A stretch of DNA of 59,421 nt, taken from positions 323,594 through 383,014 of the forward strand of contig NMRA01000346.1 of NCBI GenBank assembly GCA_002633005.1, written 5' to 3'. Each line of letters opens with the position of its first letter. Position 1 is the stretch's first letter. The stretch comes from Phoronis australis. Taxonomy: Eukaryota; Phoronida; Phoronidae. The notes under the pieces are model-generated. The model saw only the letters and a program-made list of their open reading frames with translations, did not search any database and had not been told where the DNA came from. Of this stretch, positions 21,727-33,407 are shown in pieces. A program made the translations under genes and the position numbers.

Positions 21727-21925
21727 GCGACACCTAGCGACCTCATAACTTATTACCGGATATAAGCATGCGCACGTCAACTTCCTGGTTAAAAATTGCC
21801 AGCTAACAGCCAATGAAATCCATCGTTCTAGTGCCCTGTACCTGGGCCTTCACAAGCAACCCGTGACGTCAGCTTGTGAGGCCGGGAACCAGGTTAACTG
21901 ATGAGTTTCTCAACTACAACCAATC
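21727..21925 (+). promoter_or_regulatory. Dense promoter-like cluster with an inverted repeat around a CRE
   Basis: In 200 bp there is a CTCF-like GCGACACCTAGCGACC (21727-21742), an NRF1-like GCATGCGCAC (21766-21775), an ETS-like ACTTCCTGG (21779-21787), CAGCCAAT (21807-21814), a full CRE TGACGTCA (21864-21871) and AACCAATC (21918-21925). The CRE sits in the loop of an imperfect inverted repeat (CCTGGGCCTTCACAAGC at 21841-21857, and GCTTGTGAGGCC...CCAGG to 21893). NRF1, ETS, CCAAT and CRE together are the usual set for ubiquitous TATA-less promoters. Direction is uncertain: a gene could run left into the CpG-depleted block (- strand) or right. Confidence 0.4.
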
Positions 21926-22038
21926 GGAAATTCTTAAGTGTTTTTCCAACAAATCGGCTTGTTCAAATGTTCAATGACGAGAGTATGAGACCACATATAC
22001 ATACATGTATACATGATGACCAAGGAAGGTCGAAGTAG
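21901..22038 (+). CDS. Short ORF after the promoter-like cluster
   Basis: A 45-codon frame begins MSFSTTTNRKFLSVF and ends EDQ-free at GRSK before TAG. Its ATG is 30 bp from the CRE. Nothing in the peptide is recognisable, the second CCAAT box lies inside it, and it may be leader sequence or chance. Confidence 0.1.
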   Translation: MSFSTTTNRKFLSVFPTNRLVQMFNDESMRPHIHTCIHDDQGRSK

Positions 22039-22194
22039 AATGAATGGCTTATGTGATCGTTTGAAAAACTTGTCTTCTTTTGGTATTATGTATGATTGGT
22101 GTACATCTCCTGAGACAGCGGGACTAATCGTGATGCGCGGCAATACGAGAAGTTATTGTTGAAAGTTAAAGAGCGCGGAAAATAGTTCGGCGTT

Positions 22195-22340
22195 CATTGA
22201 GACTTATTAAAGCGCACCCTGGGGGAGGGGGCTCTAGGGCTCGAACGAGTCCCCCTCCATTTGGCAAAGTGGGCAAAAATTTCCGCCTCAGAGAAACAAA
22301 AAGACCAAGAAAACGAGACAAAAATCCATTAAAAAGGCGC
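22195..22340. mobile_element. Possible TE remnant (G-run/C-run bounded)
   Basis: GGGGGAGGGGGCTCTAGGG followed by GAGTCCCCCTCC is a loose inverted pair, similar in style to the pieces at 16615 and 25985. No ends or duplication could be defined. Confidence 0.2.
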
Positions 22341-22485
22341 GGAAGCACAGTGAAAGTGGTACCCCGTTTTTAGTCCACCAGCTTTTTTGTCAGCAAAAGG
22401 TCCACATCGTCAGAAATTCGAGCCTCCAATATTAAAGGCTGGGTGAGCGTATGTCAGAAAGAAGACCCGTTACCAATACACATAA

Positions 22486-22560
<75 letters not shown>
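22486..22560. repeat. (CA)n microsatellite
   Basis: About 37 CA units with two single-base interruptions (AA at 22527, CG near 22533). Confidence 0.97.
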
Positions 22561-23200
22561 TTTTTGACAAAATTCGCGCGGAATTTAACTTGCCAGTTTA
22601 ATTAATAACCAGTTCACTTCAATCACAAATGTCTTCCCTCATTGAAACAGACATTCAGCAAGTTGATCTATATAATGTGGTCTTGCTTTTTATTGGCACG
22701 TGCAAACAACTAGCCGTATATTGACCAATGACAGTGGTGCTTACTTAATGACCTGAAATGACCTAAGTATCTTCACCGTCTCCGAGTTAGAGAAAAGCGT
22801 AACTTAAAACATTAATTATTCGTTAATTTTCAATTTTGGGCTTGTTAACCATCCAAACAGTGATCAGTGACACTTTAAGACAACGGTGATGTGTGCTGTT
22901 TCCTTTGAGCATCAGTTAGAAAATAAAACAAATTCACTCGTCTGACTATATGCTGTAATTTCAACGACCAATGTGTTAACACCAATTTTCTACAGAGGCG
23001 TATTTGCATCTTTTCTTTCAATTGATCTTGACTACAGAAAATAGACTGAAGTCCCTTTGTGGACCACATTGCTTTAACGACTCAAGCTAACGGCCGTGAC
23101 AAGCAATTGTTATAGGCTTGGTCTCCGGAATTCCACGACATTGAGTTCTTCTCAAACTTACAGACCAGTTCAGTTCTGAGAAATGAGCAAGTTAAGACAG

Positions 23201-23243
23201 GTTTTATAATTTTAAGTGGCCAAAATCAAAACTTGGATTTTTG
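23201..23243 (+). repeat. Dispersed repeat R1, copy 1
   Basis: GTTTTATAATTTTAAGTGGC and the following CAAAATCAAAACTTGGATTT match 27271-27312 and, more loosely, 38936-38976, all on the + strand. This is a short conserved core of an old interspersed repeat. Confidence 0.55.
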
Positions 23244-23747
23244 CGCGAGTCTCTTTGCAAGTGCTCGCAATGGCACCTTGATAAGCTCAGTACAACCCAT
23301 TTTTAAAACACTTGATTGAGCTTTGGTGCAGATTCCGTAATGTTCATAGCCGTTTGCATGCGTTTTGGCTAAAGTAAGATGTAAAGCAGTGCCTTAATGA
23401 CCAGAAAAATCGAAGCGAAACTCGAGAAAATTGCGACTATTTAGGTTGGCAACCTGGTCATTCAATTTTGGTGTCTAGGCTGTATGACATAGTGCTTATC
23501 TCGGTCTAATTCAGTGCCTCATCAATAAAATCATTGAAAAAAGTCCCCGATCCAGTCAAACAATTGCGTTACATGAACTCTTCCACAACGGACGTTGAAA
23601 CACGTTTAGATCTCATGCATATGTGGAATGTGTTTATGAAAGGTATGGAGATGCAAAGGGTGCCAGGGTACACGCTCTGAGGGTCCGCGGCGCACCTGTA
23701 AATAAGTTCCACTATTAGTTATAGGAGCCAAAAATAGATTTCCTACT

Positions 23748-23895
23748 TGGCGAAAAAATCGTCAATTATGTTGCTTTGCAGTGAAGTTTATCTCTTTTAT
23801 GCAGGTTGCAGTTCACATTTTTGTCTGAAGGACATGAAACAACGTGCACCTCTTAAGTTTGAGAGTCTTTGCTTTTTGTTGTGAACACATTCAAG
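23748..23895 (+). repeat. Dispersed repeat R2, copy 1
   Basis: Aligns with 38225-38398. Shared landmarks in order are TGGCGAA, ATGTTGCT, TTTTTGTCTGA/TTTTCGTCTGA, GCTTTTTGTTGTGA/TTTTTCGTCATGA and ACATTCAAG. Similarity resumes further on with GGTCGCAAT words (24063 and 38445). I see no coding content. The family is unknown. Confidence 0.55.
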
Positions 23896-24159
23896 CTCAT
23901 ATGTTTTTTAAAAAACTGCACTTAAACGAATTTTCATGATATTGCTCTCAAAAGCAGTACAGAGTGCCTATTACCAATATTCGACGTTTCAACCACATTC
24001 GTGGCAAAATGGCCGTTTGACGACACTTTCGTCGAAGTATCCTTCTTGCTTAAAACACATTTTCTCTAACAGGGGTCGCAATGTGTATGCAGTGACTTCC
24101 GATGATTGTCGACACTTAGCCTACAACCATATCGTGCCTTTTGAAGAGATGGACTAGCA

Positions 24160-25585
24160 CCTGAGCACCCCACGTGGGTTCGTTCGTGCAATCATTTTGT
24201 CATTTCATAACTACAAAAATTAAGATATCGTTGCGCACCGGAAGAAGGCCGCTTTCTCACATCTGCTTGCTGTCATTGCTGTGTACCAAACAGCGAACTT
24301 TCAATTGTATCCGCCGTTTTACTTATTGGTCAGCAGAGAAATATAGCCCCAAACGTCACGCCAAAGTTGAGATTCCACACTCGGTAAACACACTCTTTCG
24401 ATATAAACGAAGCTTTTGTGATTATTGAAGGATAAACTAAGCTTCTGAATCTCCCTAAATTTTGGAAAATATTCGGGTCAACACCACGGCAGCATAAAGA
24501 GCACTGGTTCGAGAATAAGTTGCTGTTCAGATTACCCGACTCTCGAAACAGCGCCACCTATGCTGCCACGTCGACCTCGAAGGTGATTTGATGACGTGTG
24601 CTAAGGAAATTTCCGACTCGTCCAAACTCACTTCGTGGAATGTAAATTGAATAACCATTTTTATTAGATTTGTTGAAGCAATCAACCGAAGTCAGTTAAC
24701 TACTTTCAGAGTAGCCCTTTCCTTAGGAGGACATTGTGCTCAGATTAATTGTTAAGTCATGCCATCTTCGTGCGTATGATGAGATATTGAAAGGGTTCCA
24801 TTGTCATGCAAACCTTACTTATATTGAAAAGTCCAAAAGTGAAAGAATAGAAATTCTCGCATGCACTTACCACGTGTTCAACCCTTGAATGAAAAATTTA
24901 AAAGCTATAGCTTATCAACAAGCCAAATCGATGCTGTAAAATATCGCAGCGGATACATTACACCCACGGTAAGACTTAGTCTATTCACATGCAGTTAATT
25001 TTCACTTTGAAACTTTAGGCATTGTGGATTTCTGACAAACAAGACAAAATTTGCATTGCAAATCTTCCAATCAGCTTTCAGAACTGATGAGTATCCGTTC
25101 CTTATTATTCTTACTCTCAATGAGTTGGGCAAAAACGACGCCAATGACAGCCTATAATGATTGGCATTTTTTACAACTTTCGCACTGTATTGTAAATGCA
25201 CCTATTTAGACCCATGTGTTTATATTCGAAATACTGCTTTTAAAAATGTTCAAGTGTTTCTCACATCGGTGCATGCCTCCAAGCTTCACGTAGAAGTATA
25301 AGCGTCTATGTCTTCCACGTGCGCATATCGAAGACTGGTGTCCCTGTTGGTGTACAATCATAGTACTCCTGTTTTTCATTTAAAGGGGCTTTTTCGGTTT
25401 TACGACCGAAAATGCATTTTTGAAATTATTATTGGGTGGGAGAGACTTCTTGAACGTATTAACTTTGACTTGAGCTATGAAGGAACAAAATTGGACGTGT
25501 TCTTAAAGGTTTTATTACAAAGCGTCAAATTTCGCCGTTATCTACTTGACATTCGCAGAAATCTAGGCCTGAACTTGACGAGTAG
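24160..25585. other. Unannotated segment
   Basis: Only a CTCF-like word was recognised (24548-24564). The open frames are short, without splice support. Confidence 0.5.
24548..24564 (-). promoter_or_regulatory. CTCF-like motif
   Basis: ACAGCGCCACCTATGCT; the - strand reads ATAGGTGGCGCTG, almost the same core as at 17013. Confidence 0.35.
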
Positions 25586-25589
25586 GTCC

Positions 25590-25650
25590 GCCAGCAGAGT
25601 GTTAGATTGCGACCACAGAGGTAACAGATTCGATTCTACGCTGAGGCTGA
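25590..25650 (+). mobile_element. tRNA-derived SINE remnant (tRNA-like B box)
   Basis: The text has an A-box-like CAGCAGAGTGTTAG and, about 33 bases later, a B-box-like AGATTCGATTCTACGC. The spacing is right for a tRNA-type internal promoter, but the T-arm cannot pair properly, so it is not a working tRNA. Most likely it is the head of a decayed tRNA-derived SINE or a tRNA pseudogene. Confidence 0.35.
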
Positions 25651-25984
25651 TCTAAAAATTACCTTTCTCCCTTAAAACAATTTTCCACAGTTTATGCTAC
25701 CAAAAACGCATAATGAATTAAGCCACTTTATTTTATGAACTCGGACTGACGATATTCATTATACCAAGACATTAACTGATTTACGTTACAATCAGCGACT
25801 CGAGTAATCACTTCAAAATTTATTGAGGTTGGCTACCACTAACAATGTGAATTCGAAACTGGTTAACAAATAAGCATTGCCCGTTTACCGAGTTGCCAGC
25901 TTATTCGCAAGAATTCGTGATCGAATGGTTGACGTGGTAATGTTTTAAACCCAGTCCCTTTGTTTAGTGATTCAACTTTGACTA

Positions 25985-26136
25985 CATAAGGGGAGTCAAG
26001 GGGGCCATGCTCTCCCCCCTAAAATTCTCCCAGATTCCATTTGGCAGCACGGGAGTGCTAATGTCTGACGGCCAAAATCATAATACTCTGCCCTGCCCCC
26101 CCCCTTTAACTCAATATCCTGGATCCGCCTCTGTAC
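25985..26136. mobile_element. DNA-transposon-like remnant
   Basis: Begins with G- and C-run-rich sequence (GGGGAGTCAAGGGGGCCATG) and ends CCTGGATCCGCCTCTG, whose reverse complement CAGAGGCGGATCCAGG has the form of a transposon terminus. The opposite end lacks a matching inverted copy, so the element is truncated. Confidence 0.4.
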
Positions 26137-26139
26137 TGT

Positions 26140-27265
26140 TAACAACGGCGAAATGTCCAGTTAAAGCCAACCAACTTTCCTCGCAGGCGTATTTGCTCCT
26201 ATAAAGCAACGTCGTAATGTCATCATTCTTTGCTGGTACCCTAAACCTGGCATTCCCCTGGAACGCCTACATGTACATGCACGACAAGCCCGCCTACTAC
26301 TGGGCCTACAGTAGTCTAAAGCAATGAAGACCTTCTCAAAACAAGAAATCGTTTGTGATCTTATAGGAACAAGATTCAAGGACGTATGTTAGTATTTAAG
26401 GACAAAGTTTCTCATAATTATAGCCTCATGTGCTTAGTTCCGGATACATGAAGAACTTCATATATATATATACGTATAGACACATGACCTACAGCATATA
26501 CGCGCATATACCGTAGGTATGTTGATGATGGATGTAATTTGCTAATTATTAGCACGACACGAGGAATAACAAAAGCGTTGATGACGTGTACTACGACGAT
26601 ATTATTCCAAAAATTAACATCGATCATCCAAAACAAACGAGTTGGCAGCTTCGGATCAGGGGTCAGGCCTATTAAGATCATTTCTGTAAAAAATCGATGA
26701 TTTCTAAATATCACGGCAAACAAAACTCGCTGACAAGAGATATGAAGTGCGATCCGTTTACTCTCCGGGGATCCAATTATTTGAAGGGTTACACCGTAGG
26801 GAACGCGCAGCCCTTTGTCACATTTCTGCCTCTTTGATATAGCAAGTTAGGGTGATTTTCCACACTGATAGCATTTTATCGCAAAATGGCAGCGGCTTGG
26901 AGATGACGAATCTTCAAGAAAATAATTCTTTCAAGTACACAATGCATGAACCCTGGCGAAAACGCTTACGTCACACGATCCAGTTCTGGAACATAGCTTA
27001 CGATATTATTTACTGATCAAGATATTTAAATTTCAAGCGTTATTGAACCCGTGATTCTGTCAAAACCAAATGTTCATTTAGAGCACCTACCGTTATTAAT
27101 TTTGCTGTATCCTTTACCCTATTCAGTTTAGAAGTGATCTCTGAACTCGTTATTTCTTCAGACTAAGCTACATGTAATTTTTATCAGCTTACTCTGCTGA
27201 CTGAACGAGTTGTCAGTTCCATTTAAGCCACGAAACTATCGAATGTTTGACTAAAGAACGATTTG
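26140..27265. other. Unannotated segment
   Basis: A short (TA)n run lies near 26460-26475. Nothing else could be supported. Confidence 0.5.
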
Positions 27266-27270
27266 ATACA

Positions 27271-27312
27271 GATTTTATAACCGTTAGTGGCCAGAACCAA
27301 AACTTGCTTTTT
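27271..27312 (+). repeat. Dispersed repeat R1, copy 2
   Basis: GATTTTATAACCGTTAGTGG then CCAGAACCAAAACTTGC; the best preserved of the three copies. Confidence 0.55.
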
Positions 27313-27645
27313 GACCGAAAACACGGATCGAAAAATAATGCATTGCATATGAATACATGCAGCACATGTAGCATTCTAGTTGGAACTGTCAGTTCCTCTG
27401 TAAATCGTGAAACACTATACATGTTTTGGTGGCTTCCACGGCCATACGTGCTGAGGATATTTTGTTTGAGACTACATGCGTATCGACAAAGCAGCTTAGT
27501 TTTGTTTCGAAGGTACATGTGCAAAGGTTAATTAATATTTGCATCGTACGTGCATGTACAAATGTGTTATCGGTGCTACATGTATGTGGAAAGAATGATA
27601 TTACGAGGGGAACGGTTCCATAGACGCGTGTGAAAGCTCCGCGCT

Positions 27646-27753
27646 TATAATGGCGATATCTTGCTCCAAACAAGGCCCGAAAACGGCAAGTGAAAGCAAT
27701 ATCGTTAGATAACGCATGCCAAGGAAGATATCGTGTGTAATATCGCCATACTA
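27646..27753. mobile_element. Small inverted-repeat element
   Basis: The left end TATAATGGCGATATC and the reverse complement of the right end, TAGTATGGCGATATTAC, share about 12 bp. The interior contains further GATATC/GATAT words in both orientations. The length of 108 bp and lack of coding capacity fit a MITE. Confidence 0.4.
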
Positions 27754-28307
27754 TTAGGAACATTAGGTACGACCACTGCCTATCTGACCTGCGTAAAGCT
27801 AAGCCATATGTATACGAATTACAATAAATTCCTTAAAATTCATTCATATGATCGAGCACCACATGAGTTCTAATACGATACCAGCATCATGTAGCTAAGA
27901 CAAATAAAAACAAGCAAAAAATTTGAACACTAAGCCAACGTGAAAAGTGTCACATTCTTAACTGTCACTAAAATTATTCGTAACTCCACCGTTTTTCAAC
28001 CGAATTGCACTGCAGTCGTATCATTAGAAAACCCTTCATGAGCTCTCGACGGTGTATGATTAAACAAAGATAATAAATTAAATAATTTAATCCATCAATT
28101 ATTTATATTTCTGTACCGACAGTTTAAATTTTTCAATTCTAAAAAAATAATAGTGCTCACACTCGAAAATAAACAAAGAGTGTAATAATGAAATATTAGC
28201 TAATTAAGTAGGTAATTATACACTATTTTTAAGTAATTTTGGGATATCATAGTAACCTTAAAGAGAATAAAACAGAGCGCTGGACAAAGAAAAGATTTTA
28301 TAATACA

Positions 28308-28781
28308 CAAGGGGGAATCAACAATTGGTCGGATTTCAAAACCAGCTTGCTGGACTGTAAATGGCCGGTGTTCAAACCGGGTGGTCGAACCCCAAAACAG
28401 GTTGGAAGGTAACTCAAAACCAGATGACCGCACCCAAAAAATGGTCGTCCGGACCTAAAACGAGCTGGCCGGTGCCCAAGCACAATGGCCGAAAAAATCG
28501 CTGATATTGAAGAAAAACAAACGGGTACGAAAAATAAAGATGTCACTAGAATACATCGGGACATTCAACGCGATTCTCCGGGGAAGACCGGTCGTCGCTT
28601 TGGTCACCCGCGAACTGGTTATAGCACCGGCCATCGTGTTTTGGATCTAGCCTACTAGATCTTTAGGTGAGGCCATCGCGTTTTAGAGCCCGGACAAAAC
28701 GTTTGATCACTTGCCTTTTAATTTTGCACTCCACCCGAGTGCTTTTGAAATCCAACTACATGTAATTGTTGATTCCCCTTG
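28308..28781. mobile_element. Foldback-like element with tandem-repeat arms
   Basis: The ends are inverted: the left CAAGGGGGAATCAACAATT matches the reverse complement of the right end, CAAGGGGAATCAACAATT, with one indel, and both continue with GGATTTCAAAA. Inside, the left arm (28325-28500) is about nine degenerate units of 17-23 bp with consensus near GGCCGGTGCCCAAAACNAGA. The right arm (28566-28740), read in reverse complement, has about seven units of the same kind, such as TCCAAAACACGATGGCCGG. A unique centre of about 65 bp separates them. This layout (inverted repeats built of short tandem repeats around a small middle) is that of foldback elements such as Drosophila FB and sea urchin TU. 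A degraded target duplication around ATAC on both sides is possible but unproven. Confidence 0.65.
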
Positions 28782-28789
28782 ATACGATC

Positions 28790-29675
28790 CCTCACAGTTG
28801 CTGTGAAGAATTTGGTCAAGCATTCGCTCAAAATTATACATGTTTATACATTAATGAGGCGTGTTCGGTACCGTTTGGTGCAACTGTATTCTTCAGTCAA
28901 AATTAGGATTCTATGACTCACGAAAATTTTGATATACTATATACCAATTACTCCAACTACCTATATGAAATTTGCAGATAAAGGTTTTCTGGCGAACAAA
29001 AAGGACAAACGTCGGTTATGTATTGTAATGTGTAACGGTTGCAGTTTAGGACATACTGTAACATAGACTTAAAACTCCACTCACCTCTTAACAAGGAAAC
29101 AATTAGTGATTTTGATACATTTAATACGGTGTGTCGGTTTAACCCAAGAGACATTGGACATTTTACGAATGCTATGTAATTAAAGAAAGTGAACTGTGGA
29201 AAATGACAGTAGTCATACCAAAGAGACCACTCTGCATGTTATTTGGAAACCTATTGTGTAGTTGTCAAAATTTGGGAATGAAAAAAACGGGGCAACTGGA
29301 TTGAAAAGCGGGACATCAAGGTCTATTCCAAAACGCAAAGTTAAAATGTTTGCCGCAACACCCCTGCAGCGTTTCTTGTCGAACTGGAGATTACGAGTGC
29401 CGTGGAACCCAAAAGCGCCCGACAGTGTTTTTGGAACTGTGGGTTCAGTAAAGATCCATGAAAATAGTTGGCAAGTACACCGTCGGTAACCAAGTATTAG
29501 ATTCTTTTACAATGTCAACCTTTATTATTTTTGAACTTCATTTTATGAATATTACACGTAAATTATATACATGTACATGTAGATATAGATAATATAATCG
29601 CTCAGAAATTGCATTAACGTTACATCTAGGCAACAGGTAAAAATTGCGCAAATAAACAAAAAAATAAAAATATAT
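28790..29675. other. Unannotated segment
   Basis: A 75-codon + frame (29262-29489) has ordinary composition but no splice support or motif. Nothing else could be supported. Confidence 0.45.
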
Positions 29676-29680
29676 GCACT

Positions 29681-29753
29681 CATACACACACACAAACATA
29701 CACACACACACACACACGCACGCACACACACACACACACACACGCACACACAT
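29681..29753. repeat. (CA)n microsatellite
   Basis: CA repeat with a few CG and AA interruptions. The Cys/Val-rich - strand frames here are translations of GTGTGT. Confidence 0.97.
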
Positions 29754-30671
29754 TTAGCTACGCAAATAAATACACGAGTAGTTTTTCGAATGTTACGTAA
29801 ATACATAAGTCACTGTCAGTAAAATTTCCATTGATACATGTGACTGCAGAACAAACACTCACAAATCAAAAGTTACATTTTCTGCAATCTACTGTAACAT
29901 AATTTTAACACCAAAATTGTGTTGCTGAAAAACTCCTGGGACGTTATTTCATAGGTTGTCGAAAGTGTGCGGAGATTTTTGTTCGACATCGAAATTACGT
30001 TAATGTCCACTTGACAATTATTTTTTCAACTAAATGTTGAACACCTTCGAAATGCGATTGCCCGTATAAATCGGGACTAAAATCGTTGCAGACTGTCTAC
30101 ATATTACGTGAAGTGACAGACAAATGGCGCGGAAGAGGACTATCTCATGATATTGTTACACCATTATTTTGTTGAGTTTCTGTCATTGTTAACACAGATA
30201 CCTACGTGTCTCTAGTTCTATGCATACTAATTTCATCTATGTACTTTCTACAACCCAGGTATAACGCGTCGGGATTACCGAGTTCGTCATTATTCCCTTG
30301 GACATGTACGTTTTGTGTATTCTTCAATAAATATCACCTTGAAAAACTAGCTACGCCTTGACTCGTTAGATACCTTTACAAAGCTAATCAGTTAAAGATG
30401 AAATGGCAGACTTCAAACTGCAATAGATCAAGTTAGAATGGACATGCTTGTAGTGATTTAAAACAAAATTGACTCGGGTTTGGCTGTATCTCCTTTAGGG
30501 TTACTGTAAAAATTCACTCAATGGCGCAGGTAGGATAACTGCTGCCGTAATCAGAACGGATAACGTTACCCCCTCCCCCCCGAGTTACATGTAAAGGAGA
30601 GGTACTCCAAAGACTGGTGAGGAGGACCGCGGCTAACACCGCGATTCAAAAACTGACAATTTCTACAGAAC

Positions 30672-30844
30672 TAACGTCAGTGCTGTAGTGGGGCATAGGC
30701 GCACGTAGGCGCAACCAATCACCTTTTGGGATTTCAACGTAGCGCCTATGCACCGTAAGTTACCTTCAGTGCTCAAGGCGATATGGTGGGCTTTGGGCGC
30801 CTACTGACCTACTAATTTTACCACTACAGCACTACCTAACGTTC
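30672..30844. mobile_element. MITE-like element with inverted ends
   Basis: The left TAACGTCAGTGCTGTAGTGG and the reverse complement of the right, GAACGTTAGGTAGTGCTGTA, align through GTGCTGTAGTGG with a small insertion. A nested inverted pair, GCATAGGCGC (30693) and GCGCCTATGC (30742), lies inside. At 173 bp and without ORF it fits a foldable non-autonomous element. Confidence 0.7.
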
Positions 30845-30941
30845 TTTTCGACTGGAGGTGGAGGCCTGAGATAATTCTTGCCGTCAAGGCAGGGCAACGG
30901 GTCATTGGTTGTAATGAATGACCGGTGTAAATCACGGATTT

Positions 30942-31005
30942 GTTGACTATTTTTCCGAGAAATCGCCTACTGTCTGGAACCCGACATCTAAAGTCTCCCT
31001 TTACG
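30942..31005 (+). repeat. Dispersed repeat R3, copy 1
   Basis: GTTGACTATTTTTCCGAGAA, TCTGGAACCCGACATC and AGTCTCCCTTTACG match 40106-40173 in order and spacing. Confidence 0.6.
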
Positions 31006-31009
31006 TTGC

Positions 31010-32445
31010 GTTATGAGAAAATATGACAAAATAAAAAACGAAGCAATGAGAACGATTGGTTTGATAACTACATGTACAACACTTGATCTCAGTCGAGAGG
31101 AGAACCTGAAATCCACACGTGATATCTCAGTCAGGATCCAAAGCTCTAGCACAAGAACGCGTTGGTCACGTGCAAGGAGTTAAGATTTCATTCTTCAAGT
31201 TTTACCAAGCACGTGTTAAGAACACGTTGTGCCTGTCAGAAAGTGAATAGAGCGCGTGGTTGGTGAGAAAGGAGCAATGTTGGTAAGATCTTCGCAACGA
31301 TAGAAAAGAAATAAAGATGGTGAGAAAAGAACTCACATTAATGAGAACAGAGAGCATTTCATTTACTCTGGAATAAGCGTGCGCAAACGATTAGACTTTG
31401 CATGTTGGCGGCCAGATCGAGGCTAATAGGTACCCCGTAGTTTTAACACCTCTGCCAGTGAACACGACAAAATGATGATATTAATCAATTCGAAGCTTCT
31501 ATTTTGATAATAAGTATGCTCACCTGGTGATACAAATGTACATGTACGGCCGCGTAAGGTGGGGCTTTAAGTTACTTCTACACTTGGTTGAAACCACTCG
31601 CACGGTAATGAATATGAATTAGAACTTCCACTAGAAATGAAAGCACTTTGGTGAAAGCCGGAAGCAAACTATGCTTTCATGCGAGATTATTAGGTCGTGA
31701 CAACGTTTACTCAAACGTGGCTCGTAATCAAATCCTTTGTTGCCTTAATGAAATAGGCTAATTAATTGTTTTTATTGAATTGGTAAAAAGATGTCATTTT
31801 GTAATGGCGTATGTAGGATTTAATTGAACGGGCGTTACATGACGACTCCCTTAATGAAGTTACGTTTAAGATGAGATTTCCTACTTATTAAATTAACCTA
31901 TCTACTTACCCAATGGCTATGTAAACCCAGTCGACTTAGACGACTGTGCCAGTGTAAATGAATCAGAGTTCATCAATGAAATAGAGTATGTATGTAAATA
32001 AAAGAGAGAACAGATGCTCTTGCGCTCACTTTTGCTGTTTTATGTAATACACTGCGTTTGATATGCCCGCACGATAATTTTGATTAATTCGAGCCAGAAA
32101 AGTCGTGTAAGTTGGCACCGACTTAATTTTAATCTAAACGTAGGGAACAAGAAGAGTCCGATGACTGATAATATATCAGTGTTTGCTTTTGCTGCAACCC
32201 AATTGCCTTGAGTTCTCAATTGTTTCTTGTATTAGACATCAATGTACGTCCTGGCGGTCTCGTTACAATACGTCAAGCCAGACATTAAAAATGTTCACGT
32301 ATCACCCATTGCCTATTGCATTAAAAATAGTAAGGCGGAGCGTTGATATCCAGGATGTGCATCGCGTACAGCGTGGACACGGGAGATGGCGTACTGCTAG
32401 TTAATTTAACTATAGCCTTTGGGAGCTGAAAAGCAAGTCAAAAAT
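31010..32445. other. Unannotated segment
   Basis: No supported exon or repeat. Confidence 0.5.
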
Positions 32446-32549
32446 GCTCTCCTCAATAGGAACACACCTGCAACTAGTCATCATGATTCCTAAAAAAAGT
32501 TTGGGACTCAAAGCAGATGCCAAAGGACACATACTGTAAGTAAGAGAAA

Positions 32550-32568
32550 GACCAGTAGGGGGCTCCAG
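32550..32568 (+). promoter_or_regulatory. CTCF-like motif 1 of the 2-kb block
   Basis: GACCAGTAGGGGGCTCCAG fits the CCAxxAGGGGGC core. The allelic copy is at 35150-35168. Confidence 0.4.
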
Positions 32569-33023
32569 TGTAGGTAACATCCATCGGAAACAGAGTACTG
32601 TTGTCGTCCCCGAAACAGTTACTTATTTGCAAAATAATTCATGAACATACATGTACATCATGAATCTTTGTTGATCTCAATGTAAATGCAATTAAGAAAA
32701 CGTTTTCGCCATAAGGCAACTACACGGTTGTCGTTTTTTTCACAAGATCCACAAAAGGCCACTACAGCAGTCAGGCCACGCGTTTTGTCAGTAGGAGCAC
32801 ATGTGCCAATTTCCATAATGATCTTAAGAGTGGTTTGGCCTATAGAAAGCCAGACGTCAAAAATCAAAATGGCTCTAGATTGTAAACAATACGTCGTATT
32901 GACATGGAAGTGGGAACATGTTATCGTCTACATGTATGTAATAATACAGTGTAAATCTATTAGCTGAGTTTCACGCAAATTCGTCAAGGAGCTGTGGAGA
33001 TAAATGAAAACATAACAAACAAA

Positions 33024-33045
33024 CGGCCACTAGGGGGCACAGTGG
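33024..33045 (+). promoter_or_regulatory. CTCF-like motif 2 (strongest)
   Basis: GGCCACTAGGGGGCACAGTG is essentially the vertebrate CTCF consensus (CCACNAGGGGGCRC) with the usual GG upstream. The allelic copy is at 35626-35647. Confidence 0.55.
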
Positions 33046-33312
33046 TAGTCGTATCCGTCCAAGAGTCTTTGCCATATGTTATCTGTATCATAGAAAAATA
33101 CTTGCCGATTTTGACAAAGTTCCTGTATCACTTTTAAGGGATCCAACCACGGATGCAAAAAAAACAAAACTGCTCTAGGATGCACCACAATCATTGGACC
33201 CGTCCAAAAACCACATCCAGTCGTTTCTGTCTCCCTAGAAAACCATATAACGATTTTTCTGATCATTCTTAGACTTGTTTTGCCCATTGAATGGCGGGTT
33301 CAAAAACAAAAT

Positions 33313-33331
33313 CGGCCACTAGGTGGTGCAG
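33313..33331 (+). promoter_or_regulatory. CTCF-like motif 3
   Basis: CGGCCACTAGGTGGTGCAG, the same core with GGTGGTG. The allelic copy is at 35915-35933. Confidence 0.45.
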
Positions 33332-33407
33332 AACAGCAAATAACTATTTGCCAAATCTCATTGATATACATCAAGGAACTCTAAAGACAGGGAAGACAAT
33401 GTAAAAA

